Assembly: GCA_013400115.1 (NCBI GenBank)
Contig: VXBP01009427.1
Coordinates: 62,001 to 126,000, forward strand
DNA from: Rhinopomastus cyanomelas
Lineage: Eukaryota; Chordata; Aves; Bucerotiformes; Rhinopomastidae
DNA length: 64,000 bases
Reading direction: 5' to 3'
Shown here: piece after piece, positions 24,301-36,847 of the stretch
Layout of the letters: each line of letters opens with the position of its first letter
Numbering within the stretch: position 1 is the stretch's first letter
The notes under the pieces: generated by a model
What the model was told of the DNA's origin: nothing
What the model saw: the letters and a program-made list of their open reading frames with translations, nothing else
Databases searched by the model: none
Position numbers and translations under genes: made by a program

Positions 24301-27300
24301 TTACGGAAAGTGTGTGTTGAAGGGATTTTGACTGAAAATAAAATACCAGAATGCTGGTAGAAGTGACTGAAGCAAGGATGAAAGCAGTTATTACTGAAAA
24401 AGTTAGTTTCTTTGAATCTGGATATGTTTTGGACCTCTTTTTCCTATATGAGAAATGACACACTCACATTCCTAGTCTTAAGTATGTTGACAGTCCCATT
24501 TTGTTCTCCTTTGGTACATCAGGACTCTTGAGGTACAGAAGGTACTGTTGTGGTTTGGCAGTACAGACCTAAGGGCTTCTTCCAAGTCCAGATGAGACGT
24601 GTTCGTGCCCACAGCAGGGAGGTTGGAGATGATGGTCTCTAAGGTCCCTTCCAACCTGAGCCATTCTATGATTCTTTCTCCCTTACTATGAGACTGGGGT
24701 GCAGGCTCATAATATGGCATAAAATGACTGCACAGGAAAAAACTAACCGCTCGGTACAAAATGACTTGCACAAAAGGCCAGTCTCCCGATCTGCTCACCA
24801 AAAAGCTGTGTTCACTTGTCATGTAGGTGCCAGAGAAACATCTGAAGAGGAAGACTGTTGTCAGTAGCTAGTGTCAAAATACATAAATTGAATACTTGGA
24901 TTTAAACATAATAGGATAGAAGAAAAATGTATTGTGAATAACTACGCTTAGGCAATACTTTAGAATAAAAACAATGTCTTCTCTTCAAACATTCAAGTGA
25001 TTTAGTTCCCAGATAGTTATTTGTAAAGTAGTATTCTGCTTTTCAGCAGATGTGTTAAAAAATCATGGCTTCCACGCTGAAATGAGGTGGCATTACAACC
25101 CAACAACAGCCCATATTCCAGACATGCACACTCACGACTTCTGCTGGCAATTTGGGGATGGGCCCATAGGAAAACCAGTGAACAGCAGGGTGACAATAAA
25201 ACACGATTGAGTGTTTGGGAAGCTTCTTTTCCTACTGTGCCCTTGATTCCTTCCTAGCCCCTTAAACTGGATTGTTTTTCCTACCCACTAAACACAGCAT
25301 TCTTGGAAAACTCCACATAACTTCTGACCTGACTTTCAAATGACTGCTCTCATCTACTGCATGTCTTACAATCATTTGGCCACTGGCATTTGCATTTTTT
25401 CTTTCTGGCAACAAAGAAAACTCCTTTCACATGCGGCATAGAAACTTCTGACTCAAGACACTCCACTATTTACAGTCATAACCCATTAAAGTATCATCAA
25501 TTCCCAGCACCTTTTAATTAAGTGGCTCTGCAGCAGGAAGTAGCTGGCAGAAGTAGTTAAAGCAGCTCTGGTGGTTTCTGATAGAGGTTGCTTAACCAAA
25601 TCTGTTAAGAGAGAAGCTGGGCTGACTTGTTGCCTGGATAGTGTGTGAGTTGGGCAAGTGGCAAGGAGCCAGATTCTGAGGTTACACACCATAACACTTA
25701 TCATTCCTTTGTCTTTTACATTACTGGGTAACCAATGTGTCCTATAGAAAACAGCCAGACAACAGTGAATTCAAAAGAAGGACGCTCTGGGGTGCCTTGG
25801 AGCCCACTTAGTTGCCTTCTGGGCACTCATAAAAAGGAAAGGTTTCAACAGTTTAAGACATCAATTATAATAGACAAGTCAGTAGTTAAGCTTCACTCAA
25901 AAGGATAAAATTTAACCCTTGTTAAGTGCACTAGAGACTGGAAAGACCCAAACAAGACTGTCCAAGAACATTAGAAGCCTCTGATAAAACATTGCTCTTC
26001 AGGTGTAAAAAAGCTGTGAAGAGTGATATGTTTTGCAGGTACCTGTTTTTCCGTTTTTACTCTATACGTAATGTAGGAAGTCAGGTCCCATCCCTGGAGA
26101 CTTTCAGTGCCAGGCTTGATGGGGCTTTAGGCAATGTAGTCTAGTGACTGATGTCCCTGCTTGTTGCAAGAGTCTTGGACTAGATAGTCCAACTACAGCT
26201 GGAGGTCCTTTCCAGCCCTATAATTCTATATAGAGATGCTTGCCATGGCTTAAGGAAGGATTTTCAGACTCTTCTTCCCCCTCCCTTGTTTTCAGAGTGA
26301 GAAGTCAAGGGTGCGTGGTTTAACTTCAGAGCTTTTAGTAACTGTTGTTAATATTCCCAGGGACAGCATACCAATAAGATGTAAAACTAAAGTAAAAACA
26401 AAAAAAAAGCACTTAGTTTGGTTGACTTCTGGTTTTGATTAAATCAACTGGGACATACTCTGAAGAGATGATGTTTTGGCATGAGTTCCTGGCACTTCTT
26501 GGAAGACGTTCTCTTATTCTTCTTAAAAGAAAACACACTGATTTCCCAGAGTGACACCCCTGTGCTGTCCTCTCACAGCCCCTAAGAAGCTGATGGAAAG
26601 CGAAGCATGGGGAGAAGGAATTGCTGCGCAGTAGGACTGCTGTAGCTTACGCAAGGAGGAAAGTAAACGCAACCTTCTTTCTGTGATAGTGGAAAAACTG
26701 GCACCCAATTCAGGTCTTAACTGACAAAAAGCCTCAGAAGATTATGAGGTAACAAAAAACTTAGAAAAAGAAGCTCTCCCTCCCCTTTCTGTCACTGATA
26801 GCTTTTTGAGTAAGAGCAAACACTTTGAAAATAGAAAGTCCATTTTCATGTAGATGTCCTGGAGAGAACACACACATCTTGCCTGTAATTTGTTTATTTT
26901 AATACACAGCTCAGTCTGGAGGATCTGATAAATCCTATAGGACAAAACTGTCTCTGAGAATGTTTCTTGTGAATGGTGCTTGGTAGAGTGCTGCAGTTTT
27001 GATGGGTTTGAATCCAAACACAAAGGTACTGCTGCCTCAGACAGCATAAATCAGCTTCAGTCCCATTGACTTAAGTCGCAACGGAAACTATCCTGTCATC
27101 TTCTTGGCTTTAGCCAACTAACCTTGAAAACATCTGCAAAATACTTGGTAAGACACATCACCAAGATAAAATGAAAGAAGGCTAAATCCTACCATGTGGT
27201 TAACTGGCTCTCAGTTAAGTTCTCTTTCACATTCCCCTTCATTTACTACTAATTCACATTACTTTCAAAGGTGTCGCTATTTTCATGCCTTCAACAGCAG

Positions 27301-30300
27301 TTGAAGTTCTGTCACTAATCAACTCACTGTTTCTTTCTAGGCCAAGTTAAAATCCTTCACTGCCAAAATCATTCAGCTCCTGAAGGAATGGACTGAAACA
27401 TTCCCCTATGATTTCCAAGATGAAAAATCCATGAAAGAGTTGAAGGAAATTGCTCATAGGATCACGCAATGTGATGAGGTAGGGTTGGGGAGGGGGAGAA
27501 AAGCTGTCACATACTAAAGCCATATTCCATCCTGCATGAAGGAGCCAGGGTTTGTATTTCCTGCGGCTAAGCTATCAGGACAGGGGCAGAGCAACAAACG
27601 TGATGGTCTATTGACAGAATCTCTATGTAAAATCACCCAGTGCTGGAGGACAAAATATGATGTATGAGAAATGGATGTGGCACAGAAGGGGAAATGAAGG
27701 AACAGTGATTCTAATGGCACAATATATTTAATTTTCATAAATAGATGAGTTATGAACCACCTTTTGGGCTGAGCTGTTACTCTATGTGTCTGAAGTCTTA
27801 CAAGACATATCAACAGGTGGTGTCAGAGGTACTTTTACTCAGGGTGGAGATACTGCTAGCTAGTCCAATCATCAGTATAAACAGCTCTGTGAAGAAAACT
27901 AGACCTCCCAGGAGACTTTTCTAAAAGAAACAAATAAACAAATTCAAATAAAAGAAGGGCTTTAGTTTTTCTGTTTTGTTGGTTATTGGTTTTTAGTCAG
28001 GGTTCTTTCCCCTCATACACACAAAGCCCACACTGTTTTCACATTGAGAAAGAAATTGTAACTACCAGTAGACAGAAGGAAGGATACAAAAGAACAGCAA
28101 GGAAATTAATTGTGAAGTGTTTGTATAAACCTTGTTTACTTACACAGTAGATGCTTCTCCTTATTTTTAAAGCCCACAACTTCAAAGTAATATTGAGAAC
28201 AATTAAGAGGAAATTGGAAGACAAGGATACCAGGTGTATTTGTTGATTCAAGTGCAGATAAAATGAAGAACAACAGGTTTGATGGCACTGCCTGAATCAG
28301 TGGCAGGACACAAGACAATTGGGTGTTACTGAGCTGTCAAAAGGAACTATGTCAGTTGAGTTGCATCAAAGCTGTTTACCTGGATGTTACTACCTTCAGT
28401 GCCTTAGTAGGAAGGGAAGAGAACTAGTATTACAGTGTGCCTTCTACTCCCTTTGTAGACAAGGGCAAAGCTATGTATGTTGGCAGAGATGCTACTGTGA
28501 AATGGGACTTGGAAAAGGTTTTTATTTTGTGTGTCTTAGTATTTGTCTGTTACTTTGAACTAGAAAGAATTTGTGACCTTTCTCTTACCCTTCCCTCTCA
28601 CTCTATTATGAATGAGTAAGTTTTGATCTTCACGGAGTGGCTCAGCGCTCCGATATCTGAGGCATCTAAACATTTGATGATATCCATTAATTACAGCATC
28701 ACTGTATTTATCCCCTTAACAATGCTTCACATCAGATTTGATCAGCGAAGACCTGTCGAATCACAGAACCAAAATGACCCCTAGGAAACATAATTTGCCA
28801 CTGACAAAAAACAACTTTTGCTCTCAGGATTTGTTACCACAAGAAATGACCCATACTGTGCTACAGCAAGGGATTATGGTAATGATTTGAGGTTTTATTT
28901 TGTATTTTTAAAGCTTTCCAAATCCCCTTAGAACGCTGTTCTTCATACATGAGACAAAGCCAACTGAGAACTTGCACAAAGAATTCTGGTTCCTGTTCGA
29001 GTGACCTCAGATAGCTATAGCTGCAGCCATGGTTGTGCCCCAAATGAAGTACAAATGCCTTGTTTGAACTCAAGTAACTGTTTGCTATTGACCTATTTTC
29101 CAAAGTTTTAAGAAAATGTAAGGTAAGACTGATGAGCTAATGAAAGGAAAGCACTAAAACTCTGAGGGCATTTGTCTTAAGTGTTAAGATGCCAATGAAT
29201 TCACAGTAGCTTAAGGTAACTCATAGGTTTTCATGTCATAGAATCATAGGATGGCCCAGGTTGGAAGGGACCTCCAAAAGTCACCTAGTCCAACCCCCCT
29301 GCAGTGAGCAGGGACAGCCAAAATTAGATCTGGTTGCCCACAGCCTTGTCCAGCCTCCCCTTGAAGATCTCCAGGGATGGGGCATCGACTCCCTCTCTGG
29401 GCAACCTGTTCCAGTGTTCAGTCATCCTCATGCTGAAGAACTGCAGTTTCTTTGTTCACTTTCACTTAATGTCTGCAATATTCTCACCTGCCTTCGAGTC
29501 CTTCAAGTTTAATGCTCTGATCCCTATCTAGAATTCCAGCTTCCTCCCAGACACAAGTTTAAGTCAGATGCAGCAGCTGAAGTCAAACGATTTATAACAA
29601 AAAGCTGAGCACGTCAGAGAGCAGAATTAGTGCTTTAGTTCAGTCTCCCCTTCATGCTCCCCTGGCATTGCTGAGCACATGTAGCACAATATCAGAAATG
29701 GCTCCCCACAGCTGCTATTCAGCAGTGATCCAGTTGTCTTAAGATGAGCTACACTGCCTTCAGCTTTTCATTTGATTTCACTGGGGAGTCAGATTATTGC
29801 CTTGTAAAGCTATGTTTTGACACTATTATTGCTTAATTATAGCATGGAATACACAAGTATTTGGTAGTCATTGTCTCACATCTGCCACACAATTTCAGTC
29901 ATCACTGTGTGTTAGTGGCTTCTTTGAATGATCCTGTTTTCATTGCTTGTTCTAGTGTATCTAGTTGACTGTCAGAAACCAACACAGCAGGCTGTAAACT
30001 AACAGTTAACCTTGTGGCTAACCTCAAGAGAAATAATTTTCACAAAGGCAGAGCACAATTGCTTAGGAGAGAAAAGAAAGACTGTCTTTAATAGAGCTTT
30101 TCCAGCAGCTGGAAGAATGGAGTCAGAGAACCTGTGTCTTTTAAAGCAGGAAAGAGGAGGAGTGGACAAGTAGGAAAGTGCTCAAGTGCTTGTCAGGGTT
30201 GATCTCAGAGAAATATCTCCAGGACATGAATAATCAATGGCAGACAGAGTTCAGTTAGCCTTAGATGCCAGAACATTGAGCACGTGGATTATATTTCTTT

Positions 30301-33300
30301 GGATTTACCCTTGAAGATCCCTTGCAAACTTAATCACTGTCTATAAATCCATGAGAACTGAGTGTCAAGAAGAAAGAGACAATCTCTTTTCACTTGTGCC
30401 CTGTGATAGGACAACAGGCAGTGGGTGTAAGTTGGAGCACAAGAAGTTCCATCTCAATATGAGAAAAAACTTCTTTACTGTAAGGGATACTGAGCATTGG
30501 AACGAGCTGCCCAGAGAGGTTGTGGATTCTCCTTCTCTGGAGACTTTCAAGACCCATCTGGGTGCGTTTCTGTGTAACCTGTAACCTGTTTTAGGTTTTA
30601 TGATCCTGCTTGAGCAGAAGGGATGGACTCAATGACCCCTGGAGGTCCCGTCCAATCCCTAATGATCTGTGTATCTGTGTATCCCACGTTTAAAGTCCAC
30701 ATCCAATGAACTGGAAGGCATTTCAGTCATCCAAGAACACGATGTATATCATATTCTTAACTAAATATTTGGATGCTAAAGTTGTCCAAAGCCAAGCCAG
30801 GGCATTTTAGGAGTATACACTCCTGGATTCTGCTTGAATATCTTGATCACGACAGGCTTGATCATCATTGGGTCTGATCTGAATGAGCTTAGTACACACA
30901 GAGTATCCCAGAACAAGTAATTCTACCACCTTTTGGTATTACCATCTTTAATCTGTTTACACGGATGCCTTTGACATGGGGCACTAGCCACAAGCTCCTG
31001 CTAGGAGTAGACCAGCCAGGCAAGTGAAGGAGTTGGTAAGGCAGGCAAGCGTAACGTCATCATTGTGAAGTCACGTAGGCAGCTTGAACAAGTTCATTTG
31101 TCACAGGATAATCAGCTCAGATAAGACGAAAGTGGATAATGGGCATTTATTTTTCCCCAATCAGAAATTCTTTGGCAATCTATAAGAGCTAAGTTTTTAC
31201 CAGTCATTTTTTCTGCCTTTTGCTTAGGAAAATGGAACAGTGAAAAAGATCATTAGCCAGATGACACAGAATCTTCTGATGGCACTCTCTGCACGGAGCC
31301 AATACCAGGAAATCAGAGAGAAGTTCCGGCAACCTGTTACTGACAAAGGCACCATCCTCAAAACCAAGCCACAGTCAACTCAAAAGGACATCTTGAGTGT
31401 GTGCTGTGACCCTCTCATCTTGGCCCAGCAGCTGACCTATATTGAGCTGGTGAGACACTGATTTGTGCAAATCATTTCATATTCCATGTACTAAATATGG
31501 ATGTATTCCTCCATATGCATATTGCTGTGCCCTCACTGAAAGCCTCCAATGTTTCAATTAAAAAACACCCAAATGAGTAATGAGCAAGATCAGTTAGACA
31601 CACTAATAAAAACACCTCATGCATCCGTATTGTAGGAGAATGAACCAAGATGTTCCCCTTATTTCGATGTTTTCCACTGGACTCCCTGTTTGCCTGTACA
31701 GTGAACCTCTGTCATCTCTTCAAATACAGGAGAGGGTGAGCAACATTTACCCAGAGGATCTGATGCAGATTGTCAGCCACATGGACTCTCTGGATAATCA
31801 CAAGGTACAAGAAGGGGCACAGAGGGGAAAAAAGAAAAGCTAACCAGGGTAAGGAACTTCCGTAATTCAAGTACAACCTGGGCAAGGAAGGTTAGCATCT
31901 TCTAAACTTCTTTAGGCTCATGCCTTAAAAAAGAATCAGCAAGATTTTATCAAGACATGAAACGGAAGTTTATGTTGACGTTGTCACGATACAGGATGTG
32001 ATTAACAAGCAGGCTGTTTTCTTAACAGTGCCGAGGTGATGTGACAAAAACCTATAATTTGGAGGCCTATGACAATTGGTTCAATTGTCTCAGCATGCTG
32101 GTGGCTACAGAGATTTGTCGGGTAAGTGTTCACAGAAAACAAGGTAGCAAAGTGATCCTGGTCTTAAGGACAAAAGGCAGGCAGTGGTCTAATGAAGATT
32201 TAAACATTAGCAGTGCAATTGAAGATAATTGCATTACTAAAGCATTACATTATTTACATGCTTATATGATTAAGAATTCATGGCTATGTGCATGGCTTTG
32301 CACAGATTCTCTGGTTTGGTGTAGCTTCCAAGCAGCATTAGTCATGCAGTGAAACGGAACTTGTGTGGAGTTTGAGTGAGGAATTCTTTTGCATATGTAT
32401 TTAAATATATCCATAAATTCACAGGTCCTGATCTTTAAATGCAGATTTACCAGTAAACACCTGACCTTCCACTGCATTTAGATATTTCTGGGTATCAAGA
32501 AGAAAAAGACAATCTCTTCACTTGCACCCTGTGATAGGACAAGAAGCAATGGGTGTAAGTTGGAGCACAGGAAGTTCCACCTCAACATGAGGAAAAACTT
32601 CTTTACTGTAAGGGTTACAGAGCACTGGAACAGACCATCCAGGGAGGTTGTGGATTATCCCTCTCTGGAGACTTGCAAGACCCATCTGGATGTGTTCCTG
32701 TGTGCCCTGCCCTAGGTTCTGTGATCCTGCTTGAGCAAGCGTGTTGGTCTCAATGACCACTGGAGGTCCCTTCCAACACCTAATAATCTGTGTATTATTA
32801 GCACTGTCATATATTCATTTCTGTTGTACAAAAATCAGGGGTAAACTTTCTTCAGAAGTCTACAAAGAAAGTGGATTACTGAAGAGGTTGGAAAAAACTG
32901 AGGAGAGTAGACTTATTGGCAGTTAAAGTAGCCTCTATTGTGTAGTAAGCCAAGAAATGGAAGGTGTACTGCCCACAACCACCACGTCCCCTTTTGTTTT
33001 TAATGGGTGTTCTCTGTCTCTTTGTATAAGAAGAAGAAAGACCAGTGTATTTTAGAGATGGAAGTTGGTAGACAGTGCTGTACAGCTCTGTATTCATTTT
33101 GCTTTATAAGAGAATTAGTAGACCAGATGTTCAGCATCACTTTCTAGATTTTTTGCATGTGTGGGGATATATTTGCTCATCATCACTACCTTCTCAAGGG
33201 ATTATTTAAGAGTAAACACAGTAAACTAAAAAAATCAGAGTACGACAAGTCTCTTGTTCATGTTACATGTCCCTAGTCTTAAGTCTGCCCACTGCTTTTT

Positions 33301-36073
33301 CTACCCCCCTTCTTCAGAGATTTAAAATTGTGTTCTTTCTGATAGCAGCTTCACGGTGTGGCCCTGTTCCAGCAAGAGGAAATTGCTTTAAATGTCCAGC
33401 TTGTTTATACAAGCTTTCCTAAGACACTGAACTTTATGTATAAAAAAAATGAACTCCCCCCACAACTAGGCAAATAATTGATAGTAGCCCCAAATACTTA
33501 TACTATTTTATTGAAAATGAATCTTAGCAAAATACCCACAGACCTATTTCATCACAAGACTTAGTTGAATTCAGTCTTGAAATGGTGACTCAATCTACCT
33601 GTTAAAATACCCCATTCAAGGATTCATGCCATCCCTTTCCTCTTAACAGATCTCATTGGGTTTGGGGTTTTTTTTAAGGTGGTAAAGAAAAAGCAGCGCA
33701 CAAGAATGGTGGAATTTTTCATCGATGTAGCAAGAGAATGCTTCAACATTGGAAACTTCAACTCAATGATGGCTATTATCTGTGAGTATCTTCAACAGAT
33801 GACAGGTACTCCACCAGAAGGCAGAGGCAGGATTAATTCTTCTGGGAGAGACTAATGTGTCCGTGAGTGAGAGCTATGAGTTTTGTTTGTCAAGCTGAGC
33901 TTCCTTCTAAAACGTGTGGTGCTAGTACAAAAACACAACTATGATAGCCCTGGATTTTTTTGAGCTCAGTTTCTTTTGTCGCTTCTTTCTCCATTCAGCT
34001 GGCATGAACTTGAGTCCTGTGGCACGGCTAAAGAAAACTTGGTCCAAGGTCAAAACAGCCAAATTCGATGTTTTAGAGGTACGTATGAAGTTTAGACTTT
34101 CTACAGAAACACACCAAGTGGTTTCACCTCAACCCCTGCTATGCAATTACTAAGATCATAGAAGGCACCTCTGCCAGAGAGCACCAGCACAGAAACTTGA
34201 GGGAGAGCATTCCCGAATGTCAAGCTCCCTACTCACTTGTAAAAACAAGTGGATGCAACTTTTCTCCAGGTTATTTCTTCCTAGCGTGTTTTTACCCAAT
34301 GTAATTGCATCAAGGTATTTTTAACTCCAGTAAATGCAGTTTTGCTACCCTTGAAACTAATTAGAGTACCCCATCTAGTGGGGATCCGAAACAGCACTTA
34401 ATTGTCCTTGGAAAGAGTGGAGATGGCAAGTTGGAATTTCAGGGTTCTTTTCCAATATTGCTTTATATTCCATTAACCACTGAAACAAAGCATCAATGTA
34501 AAGCCAGTACAATAAGGCATAAGCTAGAGAAACCTGGTTACACAGCTAACCAGTATAAGCTATTCTATCTCGAAAGAAGGGCTCAACAGATTCACAGAGT
34601 GTGAACTCTTGTGGTTAGATCAAAGCTGTTTCCTTTTATGAATCGTCTGATTTCATTTTCTGACTGCCTTTCCTCCTCCATAAAAACAGCATCACATGGA
34701 CCCATCCAGCAACTTCTGCAATTACCGCACAGCCCTGCAAGGAGCAGCACAGCGATCTCAGACTGCCAACAGCAATCGAGAGAAAATAGTCATCCCGGTT
34801 TTCAATCTCTTTATTAAAGATATCTACTTTCTGCACAAAATACACACAAACCGCTTGCCCAACGGGCAGATAAATTTCAAGGTAGGGCTTTGCTATTGCC
34901 AAAACTGTAATCCTTCTTAAACTTTGTACTTTATGAATACTGACTGTTTTGAGCTTCTAGCTCATGGTTTCACGAATCTAGACATAAACTTACATCACTT
35001 TATGATAAAATGATATAATTTCAGAGGCTCTGCAACTGCAACAACATAACTACTATTTAAAACAACAGTAAGATGTTCATAATCTTGCTTTAATTCTCTC
35101 ATGCAGAAATTCTGGGAAATTTCAAGACAGATTCATGATTTTCTGACATGGAAGCAGGTTGAGTGCCCTTTTGAAAAAGACAAGAAGATTCAGAGCTATC
35201 TGCTCACAGCTCCCATTTATAGTGAAGAAGGTAAATCTGTTACTGGACTTACAGCGAGGCTTCCTACGCGCTGAGATGCAGGCAGTATGGAGATTAAAAG
35301 AACTAAGATGCAAAAATATAACATACGTATGAGCTTTCGATGAGAATAAACCTCATTATGAAGTCTAATGATTGACACAAACTGTACTGCAACTTTCAGC
35401 TTTTTTTTTCCCCAGTTAAAACGACAGATTTTATCTAATGGTTTTTATTTTATTTACCAGCGCTGTTCATTGCTTCCTTTGAAAGTGAAGGTCCAGAAAA
35501 CCACATGGAAAAAGACAGCTGGAAAACGCTCAGGTAGGATGCTGCCTCAGAATAACAGTCTTGATGCAGATGTGGTCAGGCACACGATTATCAGCCTCCT
35601 ACCTCCTATTTGCAAAGATGCACTGAGACCCAGTAATTGAGGCTCACTTATAATTAGTTTTTCTCACAAAATTAAAATCTGAAACAATTCACTAGGGCTT
35701 GGATTTTGTAACCAGTTCTTCAGCCAGATCAGTTAGGCTGCAAGATCACCACTGGAGTGATGAAAGAGAATAGTCTGTATAGGCTAGCAAATTCAGGGTA
35801 ATTACCTACGTTTTCAGCAGTGTTCAGAGTTGCTTTTGTCAGGGAAACAAACACAGAGATGCTGCAAAGGTCTACTCACTAACCATCTACGCACTAACAA
35901 ATCTTATAAAAGGATGGACTCCTGTTCAAATTAACCTAATGCTTTGCTATTAAGGGACGAAGATCTATTGGCAACCTGTACCAAAACTGTAAACCTCGTT
36001 GTTGTGATATCAAAGATAATTCTATTTTTTTATTCTTTCTTCTTCTAGGACAACTCTGCTTAATAGAGCCTGA
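15029..36073 (+). CDS. RASGEF1A: Ras guanine nucleotide exchange factor, RasGEF domain family member 1A (13 coding exons)
   Basis: Coding exons: 15029-15034, 17273-17449, 23586-23714, 27341-27478, 31228-31449, 31730-31804, 32029-32121, 33679-33781, 33999-34078, 34690-34881, 35107-35230, 35461-35533 and 36049-36073. All introns are GT-AG and the phases join without a break, giving 478 residues; the human protein is about the same length. The family stimulates GDP/GTP exchange on Ras and Rap2 small GTPases in the cytosol. An N-terminal RasGEF_N (REM) region spans roughly residues 30-160, with SGSLEALIERLVP before the end of exon 2 and RTYIFTFLLSSRVF at the start of exon 3. The CDC25-type catalytic domain spans roughly 205-455 and includes VATEICR, FIDVARECFNIGNFNSMMA, SGMNLSPVARLKKTWSKVKT and the C-terminal end TLLNRA. 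Vertebrate RASGEF1A, not RASGEF1B, is indicated by SGQVQPDMGER near the N-terminus and IYPEDLMQIVSHMDSLDNH in exon 6. The start at 15029 adds M-R before E-T-M-P-Q-T; the ATG at 17279 is the alternative. I see no frameshift or missing exon. Confidence 0.96.
15384..15580 (+). mobile_element. CR1 LINE 3' fragment in RASGEF1A intron 1
   Basis: It begins at AAGTTCTTTACTGAGAAAG, includes TGGAACAGGCTGC, and ends GATGATTCGACAATTCTGTGA. It sits about 350 bases after the exon 1 donor and separates two CpG-rich blocks. Confidence 0.88.
15590..15850. promoter_or_regulatory. Second CpG-rich block in RASGEF1A intron 1
   Basis: GC- and CpG-rich sequence directly after the CR1 insertion. It is probably the distal part of the same CpG island, interrupted by the insertion. 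No exon could be assigned. Confidence 0.5.
16281..16312 (+). mobile_element. CR1 3' terminal stub in RASGEF1A intron 1
   Basis: Only the last 32 bases of a CR1 (TTTCCAATCCCTAATGATTC onward), an extremely 5'-truncated copy. Confidence 0.75.
21841..22112 (-). mobile_element. CR1 LINE fragment in RASGEF1A intron 2
   Basis: It starts with CAGAATCACAGAATC, the complement of the CR1 tail, then diverged 3' sequence up to the coding region near TTGTGAGAAGAGAG. Confidence 0.88.
22620..22651. repeat. Perfect 12-bp inverted repeat with 8-base loop
   Basis: AAAATTTCATCT at 22620-22631 pairs exactly with AGATGAAATTTT at 22640-22651 around CTAAAAAA. It lies in RASGEF1A intron 2, with an extra direct copy of AATTTCATCT just upstream. 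Confidence 0.85.
24612..24675 (+). mobile_element. CR1 3' tail in RASGEF1A intron 3
   Basis: The sequence GGTCCCTTCCAACCTGAGCC and the end ATTCTATGATTC identify the terminal 60 or so bases of a CR1. Confidence 0.8.
26081..26230 (+). mobile_element. CR1 3' fragment in RASGEF1A intron 3
   Basis: It runs from 'CATCCCTGGAGACTTTCA' through 'GGAGGTCCTTTCCAGCCC' to a weak ATTCTATA end; an older diverged copy. Confidence 0.82.
29236..29455 (-). mobile_element. CR1 LINE fragment in RASGEF1A intron 4
   Basis: Minus-strand copy beginning TCATAGAATCATAGGATGGC. It belongs to the subfamily with 'gcagtgagcagggac' (complement of the 'gtccctgctcactgca' tail) seen again at 39880-40030. Confidence 0.9.
30331..30682 (+). 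mobile_element. CR1 LINE fragment with variant 3' end, RASGEF1A intron 4
   Basis: It retains a 77-codon open frame (CDRTTGSGCKLEHKKFHLN). It ends in ATGATCTGTGTATCTGTGTA rather than the common ATTCTATGA repeat. Same subfamily as 32491-32796. Confidence 0.9.
32122..33678 (+). other. RASGEF1A intron 7
   Basis: A 1.56 kb intron. Apart from the CR1 copy, no signal was seen. The acceptor is preceded by a long T run (GGGTTTTTTTTAAG). Confidence 0.7.
32491..32796 (+). mobile_element. CR1 LINE fragment with variant 3' end, RASGEF1A intron 7
   Basis: Close relative of 30331-30682, with the same TCAAGAAGAAA start region and the ATCTGTGTAT end. It lies about 370 bases after exon 7. Confidence 0.9.
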
Positions 36074-36205
36074 GGTTATGGGATCTGATCTGCAGACTTT
36101 GAAGCACATGGAATGAAAATGTTTTTACGACCTGAAAGACTTGGACTGAGCTAAAAAAGGCCTCACTGGCTGAGGTCTGTTTTGTATATACAGTAACTTT
36201 TATGA

Positions 36206-36211
36206 AATAAA
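36206..36211 (+). terminator. Proximal polyadenylation signal of RASGEF1A
   Basis: AATAAA lies 133 bases after the RASGEF1A stop codon (36071-36073), within an AT-rich stretch and followed by TG/T-rich sequence. This would give a short 3' UTR. A distal signal at 38597-38602 could give a much longer one. Confidence 0.55.
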
Positions 36212-36810
36212 ATGTGGTAAATATTTCATGTCAATCTTAAGGCACTTAAGTGAAGGGTTTGGTTTTTTTATTTTAAATATAAGGGCAGGGCCCTGTTCTC
36301 AGAGATGAAATGTATCACAGGAGATGGTATCCCTGGGGAAATCTTATTCTGTCAGCATCCAAATTTTTATTTTCTATTACTTCCACCAGGCTAAAAACTC
36401 AAACACAGATTCCAGCTAAAGCCAGCGTTCAGGTTAAATAAATACTCCATTGGACCAGTATCCTATAGAACACTGAACATGTCAAGTGTTGGGTCTCCCT
36501 CAAATCAGTTCACACATGTTAGTGTTTGTGGAGTCAAGGCCCCAGACATCTACAGGAAGCACGTTCTTCTACGCCAGAAAATAGTGCCTTACAAGGTACT
36601 GGTATCGTTCAGCGTACCTTCTCTCACACTGGACTGGAAGTAAAGGAAATAAAAATAGGAGCGTCTTGAAACCAGCTACAAAGTACTTTTTAAATAAAAG
36701 GGAGAATATGGCACATGAGGTAGAGTCTGCCTGCCTGTAACACTGATGGTGCAGCAAACATATTTTTGTTACGTTTTGGAAAGAGATAAGGGTGGTAACT
36801 GCTGGGGGAT

Positions 36811-36847
36811 GTGTGTTTGTGTGTGAGTACGTATGCGTGCATGTGTG
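36811..36847 (+). repeat. TG-rich imperfect microsatellite
   Basis: GTGTGTTTGTGTGTGAGTAC followed by ATGCGTGCATGTGTG-type alternating purine-pyrimidine sequence downstream of RASGEF1A. Confidence 0.75.

Larger units (their letters stand above)
23715..27340 (+). other. RASGEF1A intron 3
   Basis: A 3.6 kb intron with two short CR1 tails. No other exon or RNA gene seen. Confidence 0.7.
27479..31227 (+). other. RASGEF1A intron 4
   Basis: A 3.7 kb intron with two CR1 copies; nothing else recognised. Confidence 0.7.

Noticed and set aside
28757..28790. CAGAACC-like stretch resembling a minus-strand CR1 start
   Set aside because: Only the first few bases match the CR1 tail; the following sequence does not continue as CR1.
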